From Neolentinus lepideus HHB14362 ss-1 (taxonomy: Eukaryota; Basidiomycota; Agaricomycetes; Gloeophyllales; Gloeophyllaceae), in the NCBI GenBank assembly GCA_001632425.1, contig KV425581.1, positions 261,373 through 325,372 of the forward strand: a stretch of DNA of 64,000 nucleotides, given 5' to 3'. Below are positions 32,340 through 44,241 of the stretch, piece after piece. A program made the position numbers and the translations under genes. Below the pieces are notes generated by a model that worked only from the letters and a program-made list of their open reading frames with translations, was not told the DNA's origin and searched no databases. The stretch's first letter is position 1. Each line of letters begins with the position of its first letter.

Positions 32340-34660
32340 ATGTCATTCGCTACCTGCACGATGCGTGTCTCGAGTGCACCCAAGACGACGAAGACCATGG
32401 TCCTCTCGAGGTCGAGATCGACCGTCGCGAGTTCTTCAATGATTGATGCAAAATCTAGGGTCATGGAACATGCGCGCAATATCAGTCGGTCGAGTGCAAA
32501 GCAAGCCGTACCTGCTCCTTCAGCGTGAGTGTCGGTATCTGTTTAGTGGGTCGTTATATGTGCCATCTGGGTAGGGTACTCCGTCCCCATGCCCAGGAGT
32601 CCACACTTTTGAGAAAATAAAAACTGGAGCATCGAACTAATTGTGTCTACCAGACGTCCATCACCAGCACCAGGCTTCCAGCAGCTGCCGACGAAAAATA
32701 ATGTTCCTCACACTGCGCCTACTCTATACCCTACCTCTCCGGCCTCCCTGGACCATTCCTTCATCGGCATGTCCGGTGGTCAGATCTTCCACGAAATGAT
32801 GCTCCGACATAATGTCAAGCATGTTTTCGGCTACCCTGGAGGTGCTATCTTGCCTGTGTTCGACGCGATCTACAACTCCCCACACTTTACGTTCATCCTC
32901 CCTCGGCACGAGCAAGGCGCTGGACACATGGCGGAGGGATATGCCCACGTAACAGGCAAGCCCGGCGTCGTCCTTGTGACATCAGGTCCGGGAGCGACAA
33001 ATGTCGTAACAGCTATGCAAGATGCCTTGAGTGACGGTGTGCCCTTGGTTGTGTTCTGTGGACAGGTCGCAACGTCGGCGATTGGGTCTGATGCGTTCCA
33101 GGAAGCCGACATCGTCGGTATCTCAAGGAGCTGCACAAAATGGAACGTCATGGTAAAGGACATTGCTGAGCTGCCCAGGAGGATCAACGAGGCGTTCAAG
33201 ATCGCGTCGTCCGGTCGCCCAGGGCCTGTGCTCGTTGACCTGCCCAAGGATGTTACCGCTGGTATCCTCCGCACGCCCTTACCTTACCGCGTAACGACGC
33301 CCGGCTCTCATTTAGGCCTCCCCATGAATCCCCTGCAGCCCGACGAGCCCGCACCAGACCACGAGCTGATCACGCAGGCAGCGCAGATGATCAACCGCGC
33401 AAAGCGTCCGATCGTCTACGCAGGCCACGGCGTCCTCTCCTCGCCGCTGGGCCCGAAGCTGCTTGCGGAGCTGTCGGAGAAGGGCAATATTCCGGTGACA
33501 ACGACACTGCAGGGCCTCGGCTCGTTCGACGAGACGAACGAGCGCAGCCTGCATATGCTCGGCATGCACGGGAGCGCGTACGCGAACCTCGCGATGCAGC
33601 AGGCGGACGTGATCATTGCGCTAGGCGCGCGGTTCGACGACCGTGTGACGGGCAAGGTCGATACGTTCGCGCCTGCCGCGAGGGCCGCCGCCCTTGAAGG
33701 CCGCGGGGGCATCATCCACTTCGAGATCCAGCCGAAGAACATCAACAAGGTCGTCGAGGCGCAGATCCCCGTGCTCGGCGACGTTGTCGCGAACCTCATG
33801 AGCTTGGTGCCGATGGTACGGCACGAGCACAGGGAGGAGTGGTTCAGGGATATCAAGGAGTGGAAATCCAAGTATCCGTTCACGTATGTGAAGAGTCGGC
33901 CGGAGAAGGGCGAGACGATGAAGCCGCAGGAGGTGATTGAGGAGATGGATCGCCAGCTGCAGGGGAAGAAGGACAACGTCGTTGTGAGCACGGGTGTCGG
34001 CCAGCACCAAATGTGGGCTGCGCAGCACTACCGGTGGACGCACCCGAGGACGATGGTGACTTCGGGCGGTCTAGGGGTGAGCATCGCAGGCAATTCATTT
34101 TCGCCTCGGTTAGGGTTGACCAGAATTTCACAGACCATGGGCTTTGGTTTGCCTGCTGCTATCGGCGCCAAGGTTGCCGCCCCGGAGAAGATCGTCATCG
34201 ATATTGACGGCGATGCCTCGTTCAGCATGACGGCGATGGAGCTCGCCACCGCATCAGCTTCAGGCATCGGTGTCAAGGTCGTCATCCTTAACAACGAGTT
34301 CCAGGGAATGGTGCTTCAGTGGCAAGGTTAGTGACGTCTCTCGCACGTTGACATTCTACCCGGCTAACATTCCTACCCTCAGACTTGTTTTACAACGCCC
34401 GCTACTCGCACACGCGGATGGTTAATCCCGACTTCATCGCCCTGGCGAAGAGCATGCGCGTGCACGCCATCAAGTGCACGAGCGCAGCGGAGCTGCCGGA
34501 GAAAATGAAGGAGTTGCTCGAGTACGACAACTCGAAGCCCGTGTTGATGGAGTGCATGGTCGAGACGAACGAGCATGTTTTCCCCATGGTCCCCGCGGGC
34601 AAGGCCCTTCATCAGCAGTTGCTGCACCCCATGCTCGGCGGAATGACGGGCTCGTCATGA
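32340..34660 (+). CDS. ILV2: Acetolactate synthase (acetohydroxyacid synthase) catalytic subunit, mitochondrial
   Basis: The first common enzyme of valine, leucine and isoleucine synthesis; it uses thiamine diphosphate, Mg and FAD in mitochondria. Exons are 32340-32524, 32654-34076, 34134-34326 and 34383-34660, in phase, for 692 residues. Exon 1 encodes a Ser/Arg-rich presequence (MSFATCTMRVSSAPKTTKTM). Conserved blocks: GMSGGQIFHEMMLRHNVKHV, FGYPGGAILPVFDAIY, RHEQGAGHMAEGYAHVTGKP (catalytic Glu), GSDAFQEADIVGISRSCTKW, IALGARFDDRVTGKVDTFAP, TSGGLG joined by splicing to TMGFGLPAAIGAK, DIDGDASFSMT (ThDP/Mg site) and LNNEFQGMVLQWQDLFYNAR. The position that is Pro in the yeast GQVPTSAIG block is Ala here (33069-33071). 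The third intron, 34077-34133, is 57 nt with no in-frame stop. Confidence 0.96.
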
Positions 34661-35048
34661 TGAGCTGAACGAGCACACAAAAGGCGCTATATGGCGCTAA
34701 CGATCATGATAACATTATTAAACCTCCTTGCATTCACTCTTCTCCAAGTCATCATCTGCATCTCCTCATTATTGGCAACGCGCACAGCGTGATGTATTTC
34801 TGACCTTTGCTCTCAACCATATCCAATCTATTGCATAGTCTTTTCGTTGATGCTCCTAGGATGTGTATTATAAAACCTCCCATTAGGGTACATATGCCAC
34901 AGACTTAAAAGTGACTTGACTGTTAGGTACACTACCCTGAGACGTCTGAGGTCTGATATGTTATGGGAAGCACGTGAAAAAGCTCCAGCGCATACAAACG
35001 CTATCACGGTGCGTCGCAACAACAAAAGATGATAGGTGAGTAATGAAA

Positions 35049-35130
35049 TGGACACTACCGGAATTGAACCGGTCCCCTCTCGCAAACGAATATGCTAAGC
35101 GAACGTGATAACCATCTACACCAAGTGCCC
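35049..35130 (-). tRNA. tRNA-Ala (anticodon AGC) with 8-nt intron
   Basis: All four arms fold. The acceptor is GGGCACT paired with AGTGTCC, including the G3-U70 wobble that marks alanine tRNAs, and the discriminator is A. The D-arm has GTG/CAC with GG in the loop. The anticodon stem is TTCGC/GCGAG, and the T-arm is ACCGG-TTCAATT-CCGGT. The anticodon loop is TTAGCA, then an 8-nt insert at 35085-35092 (TATTCGTT on the tRNA strand), then T, which is the standard intron place after position 37. The mature length is 74 nt. Confidence 0.9.
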
Positions 35131-35222
35131 TTACATTTAATTTGAAAAAACACTAGGAAAATAGTTTGAAGTTTTAACGAAAGTTTACCAATGTAGTATT
35201 GAAAATATTGACATAATCGAAC

Positions 35223-38200
35223 CTAAGCGTCAACTGGGCGACTGGCATTTAACACGCTTCGCCCGTAGGCGGATGCTATCGCATCGAATCCGCTTTCCTT
35301 GACATCGGAAAGGAAGAGATCGTGCTGATCAGCTAACCGCTCATTATTCCTTCGAATCTCCCTGATGACCCCGTTGGCTCTCGCGCAGTTGGGGCACTCA
35401 GTGTCATGATCAGCAAGACATCTGCCAAATATACATCAATCAGCTAATGACTTCAAAGGGGGTGTGGCACGGAGCGGACCTTTGGTGATAACTATGATTG
35501 CACATGAAATGTACGCTGGGGAGATCCAACTGGCCGCCACAGCTTGAGCATCGGGTGACATGGAAGACACGCGGGCGTTCAGGGTCCGATAACTCGTCAA
35601 CCTGCTTGAGTTTCGTCTTTGTCTCCATTCGGTACGAATCAGTCAATTGCTTGTCCTAAAATCTGTTAGTTTGTGCTTATGCAGGAAATTAGAGTGACTG
35701 ACCGTTTGGACTTCCTCGCGGGATTCCTTGATCCTAGTTAATAACCACTGCTTCACTAGTCCGACGCTTGCCACTCCGTTTCTGCTCAGAACTTGGATGA
35801 CACCAAGGGGAGGCATGATCTTCTCGTTATCGATATAATCCAGGATACGCCCCAGGTCGGAAGCATGTCTAGACAATAAGGCTGGCGTAGATGTTAAGAA
35901 CCTCAAGACCAAAGGATAGAGATGCCGATTTGCAGGACCATACTGATCCAAGCATTTAATGACCTGGCCAGAGGCCTCGGACGAAACCCCCTCCTTATCC
36001 TTGTCCATCCAGAAGCGAAGCACCTCTTCGTACATACCCATCTTCTCCCACAGCAGTAGTAATCCGGGGGTATACTGCTGAGTAGAGCACAGGATCAACG
36101 CATGCGTTGAGTCATAAGGAATCTTGCTACTCTTCAGGACAAGGAGAGCTTTATCTCGTAAAGAATTTGACTGCCCGTTGTTTCCTGGTGAGTCAGCACT
36201 AGGAAGACTGAGGTACAGCTCCAATAGGGTATTCCAAACCGCAACCTGATCCTGCTTATCAACGTCCTCGTCTGCTGGTGGTTCTATAACCGTTGGCACA
36301 CTCTGAATCTGGGACTCGTCCACGGTCTGCCCCCATCGCTTCAGTGCAACCGTCTCAAGGAAAACCACAAACTTGTCGAGATGATCGACAAAATGAGCAA
36401 AGTACAGTCTTGGAGACGGGCGCTTGACGGGCGTAGGTAGCATGAGCTTAGACAAAGTCGGCCCACGTTCAGGACCCGGTGTCGAGGTCCGCGAATCCGA
36501 TCCTTCGAACACGCCTGAGTCTCGTCGAGATGGCTGCTCTCGTGCTTTGATTGTAGACGCAGATGGTGTAACTGTCCCAGCATTGTCTGAGCTTACAGTC
36601 GGCGGAGCCGCAGTTGTCCGGTTCAAAGCCAGATACGACAAGTAGGATGCACCAGTGTTCGGACTTGGTTGCCGGGCAGACGACGGCCGCTCGTCAGAGT
36701 CTGCAGACAGAGGACCGGTAGACGTGCACAAGCCAATCAGGAGCTGCGTTGTTTCGTCTGGCAGAGATTCCAACATTGCACGACCATAGCGAGCCAGATT
36801 CGCTTCCGCCTGACATGAAATCAGTAATTGATGATTCTATGGAACTCACAGACGCATTACCGCTTCTGATCCTAGTTGCCGAAGATATGACAAGGCATCC
36901 TTGTAATTAGCTGCGTCCTCGATCTGAATCCTCAGATAATCCTCATGCCGTTCATACTTCTTCGCCAGATAACTAGCGTGCTCGAAGTACCCAGCTTGAC
37001 GGCAGACGCGGATAGCAGTGTCGAGGTCAAAAGGTAACTCGTCCTTCTCACCGTCCAGAGTCGATGTCCGACGAGACTCCGTCTTTATGAAGGAGTCCAG
37101 TCGAGAGACGTCTTTCAGTTTCGTGTAGGTATTGAGCAGAAGGGTGGTATGGTCCGAGTTCGCCAGACCGACAGAGTGTAGCTCTTGGAGGTATGTTACA
37201 AGATTGTGAATTCGTTGCGCATCCAGGAACTGCAGCACAGAAATGAGATGTAATACTTTTAGTGGCAAAGAGGGCACACAGCTCACCTTCCGAATCACGT
37301 AGCTGGCCTGAAGATATCCAAGGGTTTGCAGATATTGCTGCATCGCACCATCATAATCACTTTTGCCGTACAAATGGTCGCCATACTGTCGATGGATATC
37401 TGCAACACTCGATTCGTCCAGCCGCTGTGTCTTTGCAACATTCAAAGCCAGTAGATATTGCCCTTTCTGATACATCATATCGAGTTTCGCTGCGGTAGGC
37501 TTCTCTTGTAGGCAAATAAGCTATGTCACGCTGTCAGAAGAGAACAATGACAGCTCGATGAAGCATACGTTTCCGTCGTTGGACAATATGTAAACATTGC
37601 CCCACTGTGAGATTACTTCCCGAATGCCCTCGGTGAATGTGCTTGTATACGCCACGAATTTGTTCTCCGGGTCGAATACGGTGACCTTTGTAATGTCGGT
37701 AGTGTTGGCGGTATTGGACCGTGCGACGAAGTTGCGCACAGTTGCCGAGGCAGCAGACGCAGACGGCGCGAAGGGTGGCGAGACGATAACCAAGTAATTA
37801 AGATGCGTATGCACCGATGACTTGGACCCTGTATGCGCCATTAGTAAAGGATGCGACATACACACTGTGGCGTACCTTCATATGCATAACATTGGCCCCT
37901 CCCTTCGGTCCCGCACATGTAAATAGCCTCCTCCCTCGCGACAATGACGTCTCTCTTCTTCCAGTCCATCGTTGCACAACCAAGGCCACAACCTACCTCA
38001 TGCACCACACTGGGTGAACCGCCGCTACCCTTTCCAGAAGCCTGGTAACACAACACGCGGTTTGTTGTGACAATGAACAGGTATAAATTGGGTGAGCTGT
38101 CATCCTTTCCCGTCCCGGGCTCTCTGAAACCCAACCCTGTGGTGGGTTCTGCAGGAGATTCGTGGATGACTCGTGGTTTGGGGACAGAAGTAAGGGAGGT

Positions 38201-38943
38201 GGAGCCGGAAAACAGAGATTGGTCGAGATGCCGGTACAGAAGGACTGTGCCATCGCCGAGACCGACCGCGAGGTGGGACAGGGATGCGGATAGAGCAACA
38301 GTGGATACCTGAGATGCAAAAGTTATTGAGACAACATGCTGAGCCTTTGTAATGTGACGAACTTACTGGATGCGGTCGTTGCGTGTGCTGCACTTTGACG
38401 GACCTAAGGAGGTTGGGCGCGCCCGTCTTCTGGTCAATCCTGCCGAGCTCCCATATCTTCAACAGTGGGTGCTTGACGGCATCTTCTTCCTATACACATC
38501 CCATCAATAGGTACGAATTTCGGCTAGACGATACACATACCCCCAGAGTAATGAGAATGCCCCTTTGTTCAGCCATATGTGTCACACGTCCTCCGACGTG
38601 CGCAAGCCAGCTCGTGACGGTCTCAAAATCCTTGTCCAGTAGGTGGATACTTCCATGAATATCAGCAACAAGTACTCCAGAAGTAGATGGGGCCATGATC
38701 GATATCTCCATGGCACTCTGCCGCAACATGGTCAACAGATGTTTCATATGTCTAATGCACATATGCTCGCCTTGAATATTTCGGGTGGGCTAGCAAGATC
38801 ATGGACATCTTTGACGGGCACGGCATCGAAAAAGGGGAACTGACGCCACTACCTGGAGTGTGTTAAACGAGAGGCGAGTTGTAGGCAACCCTGTCACTCA
38901 CAGCGGGCGCTGCGGAGGCATTAGCGGAGATCGGGGAAGACAT
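35223..38943 (-). CDS. VPS11: Vps11/Pep5, HOPS-CORVET core subunit
   Basis: Core subunit of the vacuolar tethering complexes HOPS and CORVET. The start at 38943 gives [14 protein letters not shown], then after an intron [20 protein letters not shown]. An N-terminal beta-propeller follows: [55 protein letters not shown]. The alpha-solenoid includes [77 protein letters not shown] and a clathrin-repeat-like [20 protein letters not shown]. The C-terminal RING reads [20 protein letters not shown], then [18 protein letters not shown]. The first internal intron, 38718-38770, uses a GC donor. It is divergent from ATP18. Confidence 0.94.
38718..38770 (-). other. GC-AG intron of VPS11
   Basis: The exon ending PPEIFKAAG-side codon (TTC AAG) is followed by GCGAGC, and the next exon begins after GCGGCAG with AGTGCCATGG. 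Only this 53-nt intron keeps frame from ASPPEIFK into [20 protein letters not shown]. The donor differs from the usual GTGAGC by one base. Confidence 0.6.
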
Positions 38944-39425
38944 TCCAAAAGTTTGTGCAATATTATCCGGGCTTATTCGTCCAAACCCGTCAGTTCAGTG
39001 CAGAAATCGAGCACGCAAAGTATAGGGACTGGTTCTGATTTAACGCAGTCGTGATTCCTAGACCGATGCGCCCTTTCTTGACCGGTTCCAGAACAAGCTA
39101 TCAATGCCCTCACAATACAGACTCAGCCTATTGGATTAATAGGCAGACACTAGCTAGAACGTAGAAAATGAAGCAGTAGAATAGAGCCTGAGGTACTAAA
39201 GGCAGGAGGTGGTCCAAGCGGTCCATCAACGCGCTTGATGTAGCTGCCGCGCTCGTGGCGGCCATGTGTCCTGTCCCGAAACGATTCCCCGTTCAATCGC
39301 GCCTGTCATCCTCGCAGACGTCCCACTCGCACCTCCAGTACGTACAGTTTCTCCATTTAAGTCTATTGAAGGCTGATTAGGGCCTCATATCACTGCTTTA
39401 TAGTCTTCAGCTACTACTAAAACCA

Positions 39426-39746
39426 TGGCCTTCCTGGGTATGCGCAAGTGGCCGACACCCGTACGTTCTTTTCCTTGCGCTCAATATTCAATCCGAAAGC
39501 TCACAAGCATCACTGAAATTTCGTGCGGTAACAGGTACTTAAGCCCATGTGGCCTTTCTTGACCGCCAGTCTCCTGACATTCTACCTCGTTGGCAAGATG
39601 CAGGCAGCCGGTGTGAGATGTGAGTAACTTGACAACCTCCCTCTCGAAATGTTACTCAAGGCTTTGCAACTGTAGCACCCGAGTACGCCAACAACCCCAA
39701 GAACCCTTATGCAGAGCAGATCGCTAGGGAACAGGCACACCATTAG
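39426..39746 (+). CDS. ATP18: ATP synthase subunit j (Atp18)
   Basis: A small inner-membrane subunit of the mitochondrial F1Fo-ATP synthase, 63 residues in three exons: 39426-39461, 39535-39619 and 39676-39746. The spliced product starts MAFLGMRKWPTPVLKPMWPF, where WPTPVLKPMWPF is the family hallmark. One membrane segment (LTASLLTFYLVGKM) follows, then a short polar tail with PEYANNPKNPYAEQIAREQ. No single open frame shows this gene; it emerges only after splicing. It is divergent from VPS11 with a 482-bp spacer that shows no other feature. Confidence 0.88.
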
Positions 39747-40201
39747 AAACTTAGACTGTCTAATGGAGGCCGAGGTTACACCTTCCGGTTTCGTCCGGCA
39801 GGGAACGTTGAGAGGCTGAGGACGTTAAACTGGAATGTATAGAGCGAGGCCAATCCAATGAGCAGAGTTTTGCTGGTCGCTCGAAATGATAAGATGGTGA
39901 GAATTGGAAACGGTGCACCCCCTCGGCCCTTGAATTGTAGCCAGTCCAACTCACTCCAAATGCTCGCCCTTGTCCTGCCTGATGCCTTCCATCGACCGGA
40001 AACATGTTCGTTGGTTTGTTCACTTCAGACCCATCTTCGATGAGTTCGCTGCATGAAGTCAACCTGCGCTGTGTCTGGGATGCTCAAATGTCCATCCGAA
40101 ATCTTCCTACACGTTCAGCAGATTGATACATCATTATTAGAAATACAATAGGCATAGCAAAGCAGGGACAGAGATATCAGTCAACCTGAGAGAAATTACG
40201 T

Positions 40202-40663
40202 CTAACGACTGCTGGCAGGAGGTTCTTCGGGCGGGACTCCCCATTCTGGTAGGTCTTTGGGTCGTTCTACGCGCTTGATCTCGTAATTGTCTTCGATTTC
40301 TTGACTCAGTTTCTGCAAGTATCATTGGTATGCGAAGATTCGTGACCAGAAATGGTAGCACGCACGAAGTATTCTTCTCTAATATCAAACTTCTTTCGAT
40401 TCTTCTTGAGGCCCAGTGCTTCCTCCTTGCTCACCTAGTTCCCAAAGATCCTCAGCTTTCGCCTAATAATATGATAGAATAGTGGAACCCACCTGGGACA
40501 CCTTCTGGTCCTGCAGGTCATACCGTGTCTGCGTGAACTGCTGCAGAGCAAACGACGCGCCGACCATCATCAGGACAAAGGGCACTCCAAACATCGCTGG
40601 GTGCTTTCTTAGCGTCTTATGTATCGGCGAAGAGTTCAGCGGCTGCGAGCGAAATACAGCCAT
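40202..40663 (-). CDS. COX16: Cytochrome c oxidase assembly protein Cox16
   Basis: A small inner-membrane factor needed for cytochrome c oxidase assembly. The start at 40663 gives MAVFRSQPLNSSPIHKTLRK. One membrane segment follows (PFVLMMVGASFALQQFTQTR). Then come YDLQDQKVSQ joined to VSKEEALGLKKNRKKFDIRE, and after a second intron EYFKLSQEIEDNYEIKRVER and PEWGVPPEEPPASSR. The order RYDLxDxKVxxxxKEEExG with FDIREEYF is diagnostic of Cox16. Two introns of about 50-60 nt were placed from splice signals. It is divergent from adenylosuccinate synthetase, sharing 255 bp. Confidence 0.92.
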
Positions 40664-40858
40664 CGTGGTTCATGAGTTAGAGCTACAGGTAGTTGTGGCA
40701 AGTGTGACCGCTGCGAGGGAGGCCGTCGGCTTTTCGGGTAGATCAATCTTTATCGGAAAGAGTCACGTCCCATATTTATTACTCCTGGTTTACTGTTATC
40801 CTCGACAAGCAGGAAAGACCCTAGCAGCTCTCCTAGAGGGCGGGTCTAGCACTGATGA

Positions 40859-42553
<1,695 letters not shown>

Positions 42554-42809
42554 ATGTTGTATCCTGTCTCACAAAGAGTTGGTCAATCGACAAAGGCCGC
42601 AGTCGCACGCCATCGTATAAGAGGACTAGATTGTGTGCCCGTGTTTGGCTTCAACCACTCACTGTCACTCTCTCGTCACGAATTGTCACTGGCGACCCCG
42701 CGACGGAAACAAGGCGCATAACGCATAACGGGACGCTTGTAACGGTCTTCGAAAGTCGGAAATACAGCATTAGGACTCAGCAGAACAAACAGAAAACATA
42801 GCATTCAGA

Positions 42810-43881
42810 ATGGACGCCAGTGGTCGTCACGACATGCACGGTGTGGCCAGCACCAGCGGCACGCCCGCAAGCAGGAAAAGAGCAATCCCGAGAGAAAACG
42901 AGACGCCCAGCCAAAGGCAAAAGCGCGAGAAGGCTGCCGAACGTCAAAGGCGCAAACGCGAGCGTGATCGCCTCGCATCGCAGGGTGCCCTGAACGGACT
43001 GAGCGGCGGCAACGGACTTCAGTCGACCGCCCATAATGCTACTCAGACCCCAGACTACCTGCTCACGCCGGAGGAGCAGGCAAGGAGGGAGAGGGTCAGG
43101 GCGGCGGCAAGAGAGAGACAGAGAAAGCATCGGGCCCTAGTGAAGCAGAAGAAACTCGAGCAGCTGGGACTCGATATGGGGAACGAAATTATGCCTGGGA
43201 TGGAGGGTGGTCAATATGTTGATGGCGTTCCAGCAGGGTTCGAGCAGATGATACCGCCAGACGTCGCTGGGCAGCCTCCCCCGCCCCCGCCGCAACATGG
43301 AGGAATGGGACAGCACGAGCCACCATTCCCGCACGGCCAGCCACTCGGAGGACAAACATTTGCCTCCACATTACTATTATCCTTTTCTTGTGCGCCTTTA
43401 CTCAAGCAGCATCTACTTCGTTCGCTTTCTATGACCAACGAAGAATTGGCCTCACTAGAGCCTGTGATTGCCCATGCGTGGGATCAGTGGGATCAGCAGG
43501 TGAGTGGCGCAGTCCTTTGTCCTCCCTCGCCGAGACTCATACAATCTTCAGCGCCGTATGCACTATGCCGAACAAGCCAAAGCGGCAGGTGGTACTTACG
43601 AACATCCCGTGAACCACGGGTACACGGACCCGTCTCAGCCTCCACCCACAGACTTTCGGGCTCGCTTCCACCGACCACTTGTCGCCCCCTCGCCTTTCCA
43701 GCAGGCCCCCGCAACAACATCAAGCCCCCCTTCCAACTCTGCAACCGGGCAGCAATCTTCTGATCCCATTGATCCTAATCTTACGGGCCAGCAGGAGCAG
43801 AGTGAGCATTTGTCCGAGTCACGCTGTTCTACCAGTATTGACTCAGAACCACAGACAAAGGTTGAAGAGAGAGCTTTGTAA
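42810..43881 (+). CDS. Unrecognised protein with two basic, Arg/Lys-rich regions
   Basis: Starts at 42810 (MDASGRHDMHGVASTSGTPA). Residues about 30-55 are strongly basic (QRQKREKAAERQRRKRERDR), and a second basic helix-like stretch occurs at about 90-115 (EEQARRERVRAAARERQRKH). These could bind DNA or RNA as bZIP-like basic regions do, but no leucine heptads follow, so I do not call it bZIP. A proline run and a glycine-rich stretch lie in the middle. One intron (about 43501-43551) joins AWDQWDQQ to RRMHYAEQAKAAGGTYEH. The C-terminus is Pro/Ser/Gln-rich and ends TKVEERAL. It is probably nuclear by composition. No function is assigned. Confidence 0.65.
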
Positions 43882-44241
43882 AGCAGCAATCATGTCGATC
43901 CAGCAATGGAAGATGCAACTGGTGGTCTTGGTGCATATTGTTGCTCCCGGACAGACCAGAATATGGTAGGACGAATGTTCGGCTCGCTTCCTATATTATT
44001 ATTGTGTTGTTCTGTATCCAATTATTAGTTAATGCATTTTTTCCTTTACGGAGCATCCGTTCTGCCATCTTCAGAATGCTGCATCATGTTTCAAAGTTCG
44101 GGAGAATATTAACGGTGCAAAGACGTGAATGCAGAAAACGTGGGGAAAACATACCCGAAATAGGTAGAGTCGGGGAAAAGACCATCACACGACGACGCGT
44201 GAACCGTAAAAACATAACACACTCTTTCCCTCTTTTCCGCT

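Noticed and set aside
32225..32446. 73-residue plus-strand open frame overlapping the ILV2 presequence, considered as a uORF or small gene
   Set aside because: Its ATG lies upstream of the TATA-like box and it overlaps the ILV2 first exon in another frame; the ILV2 reading is supported by splicing and family conservation.
42840..43130. bZIP transcription factor call for the basic-region protein
   Set aside because: Basic stretches are present but no leucine heptads follow, so only a neutral description is justified.
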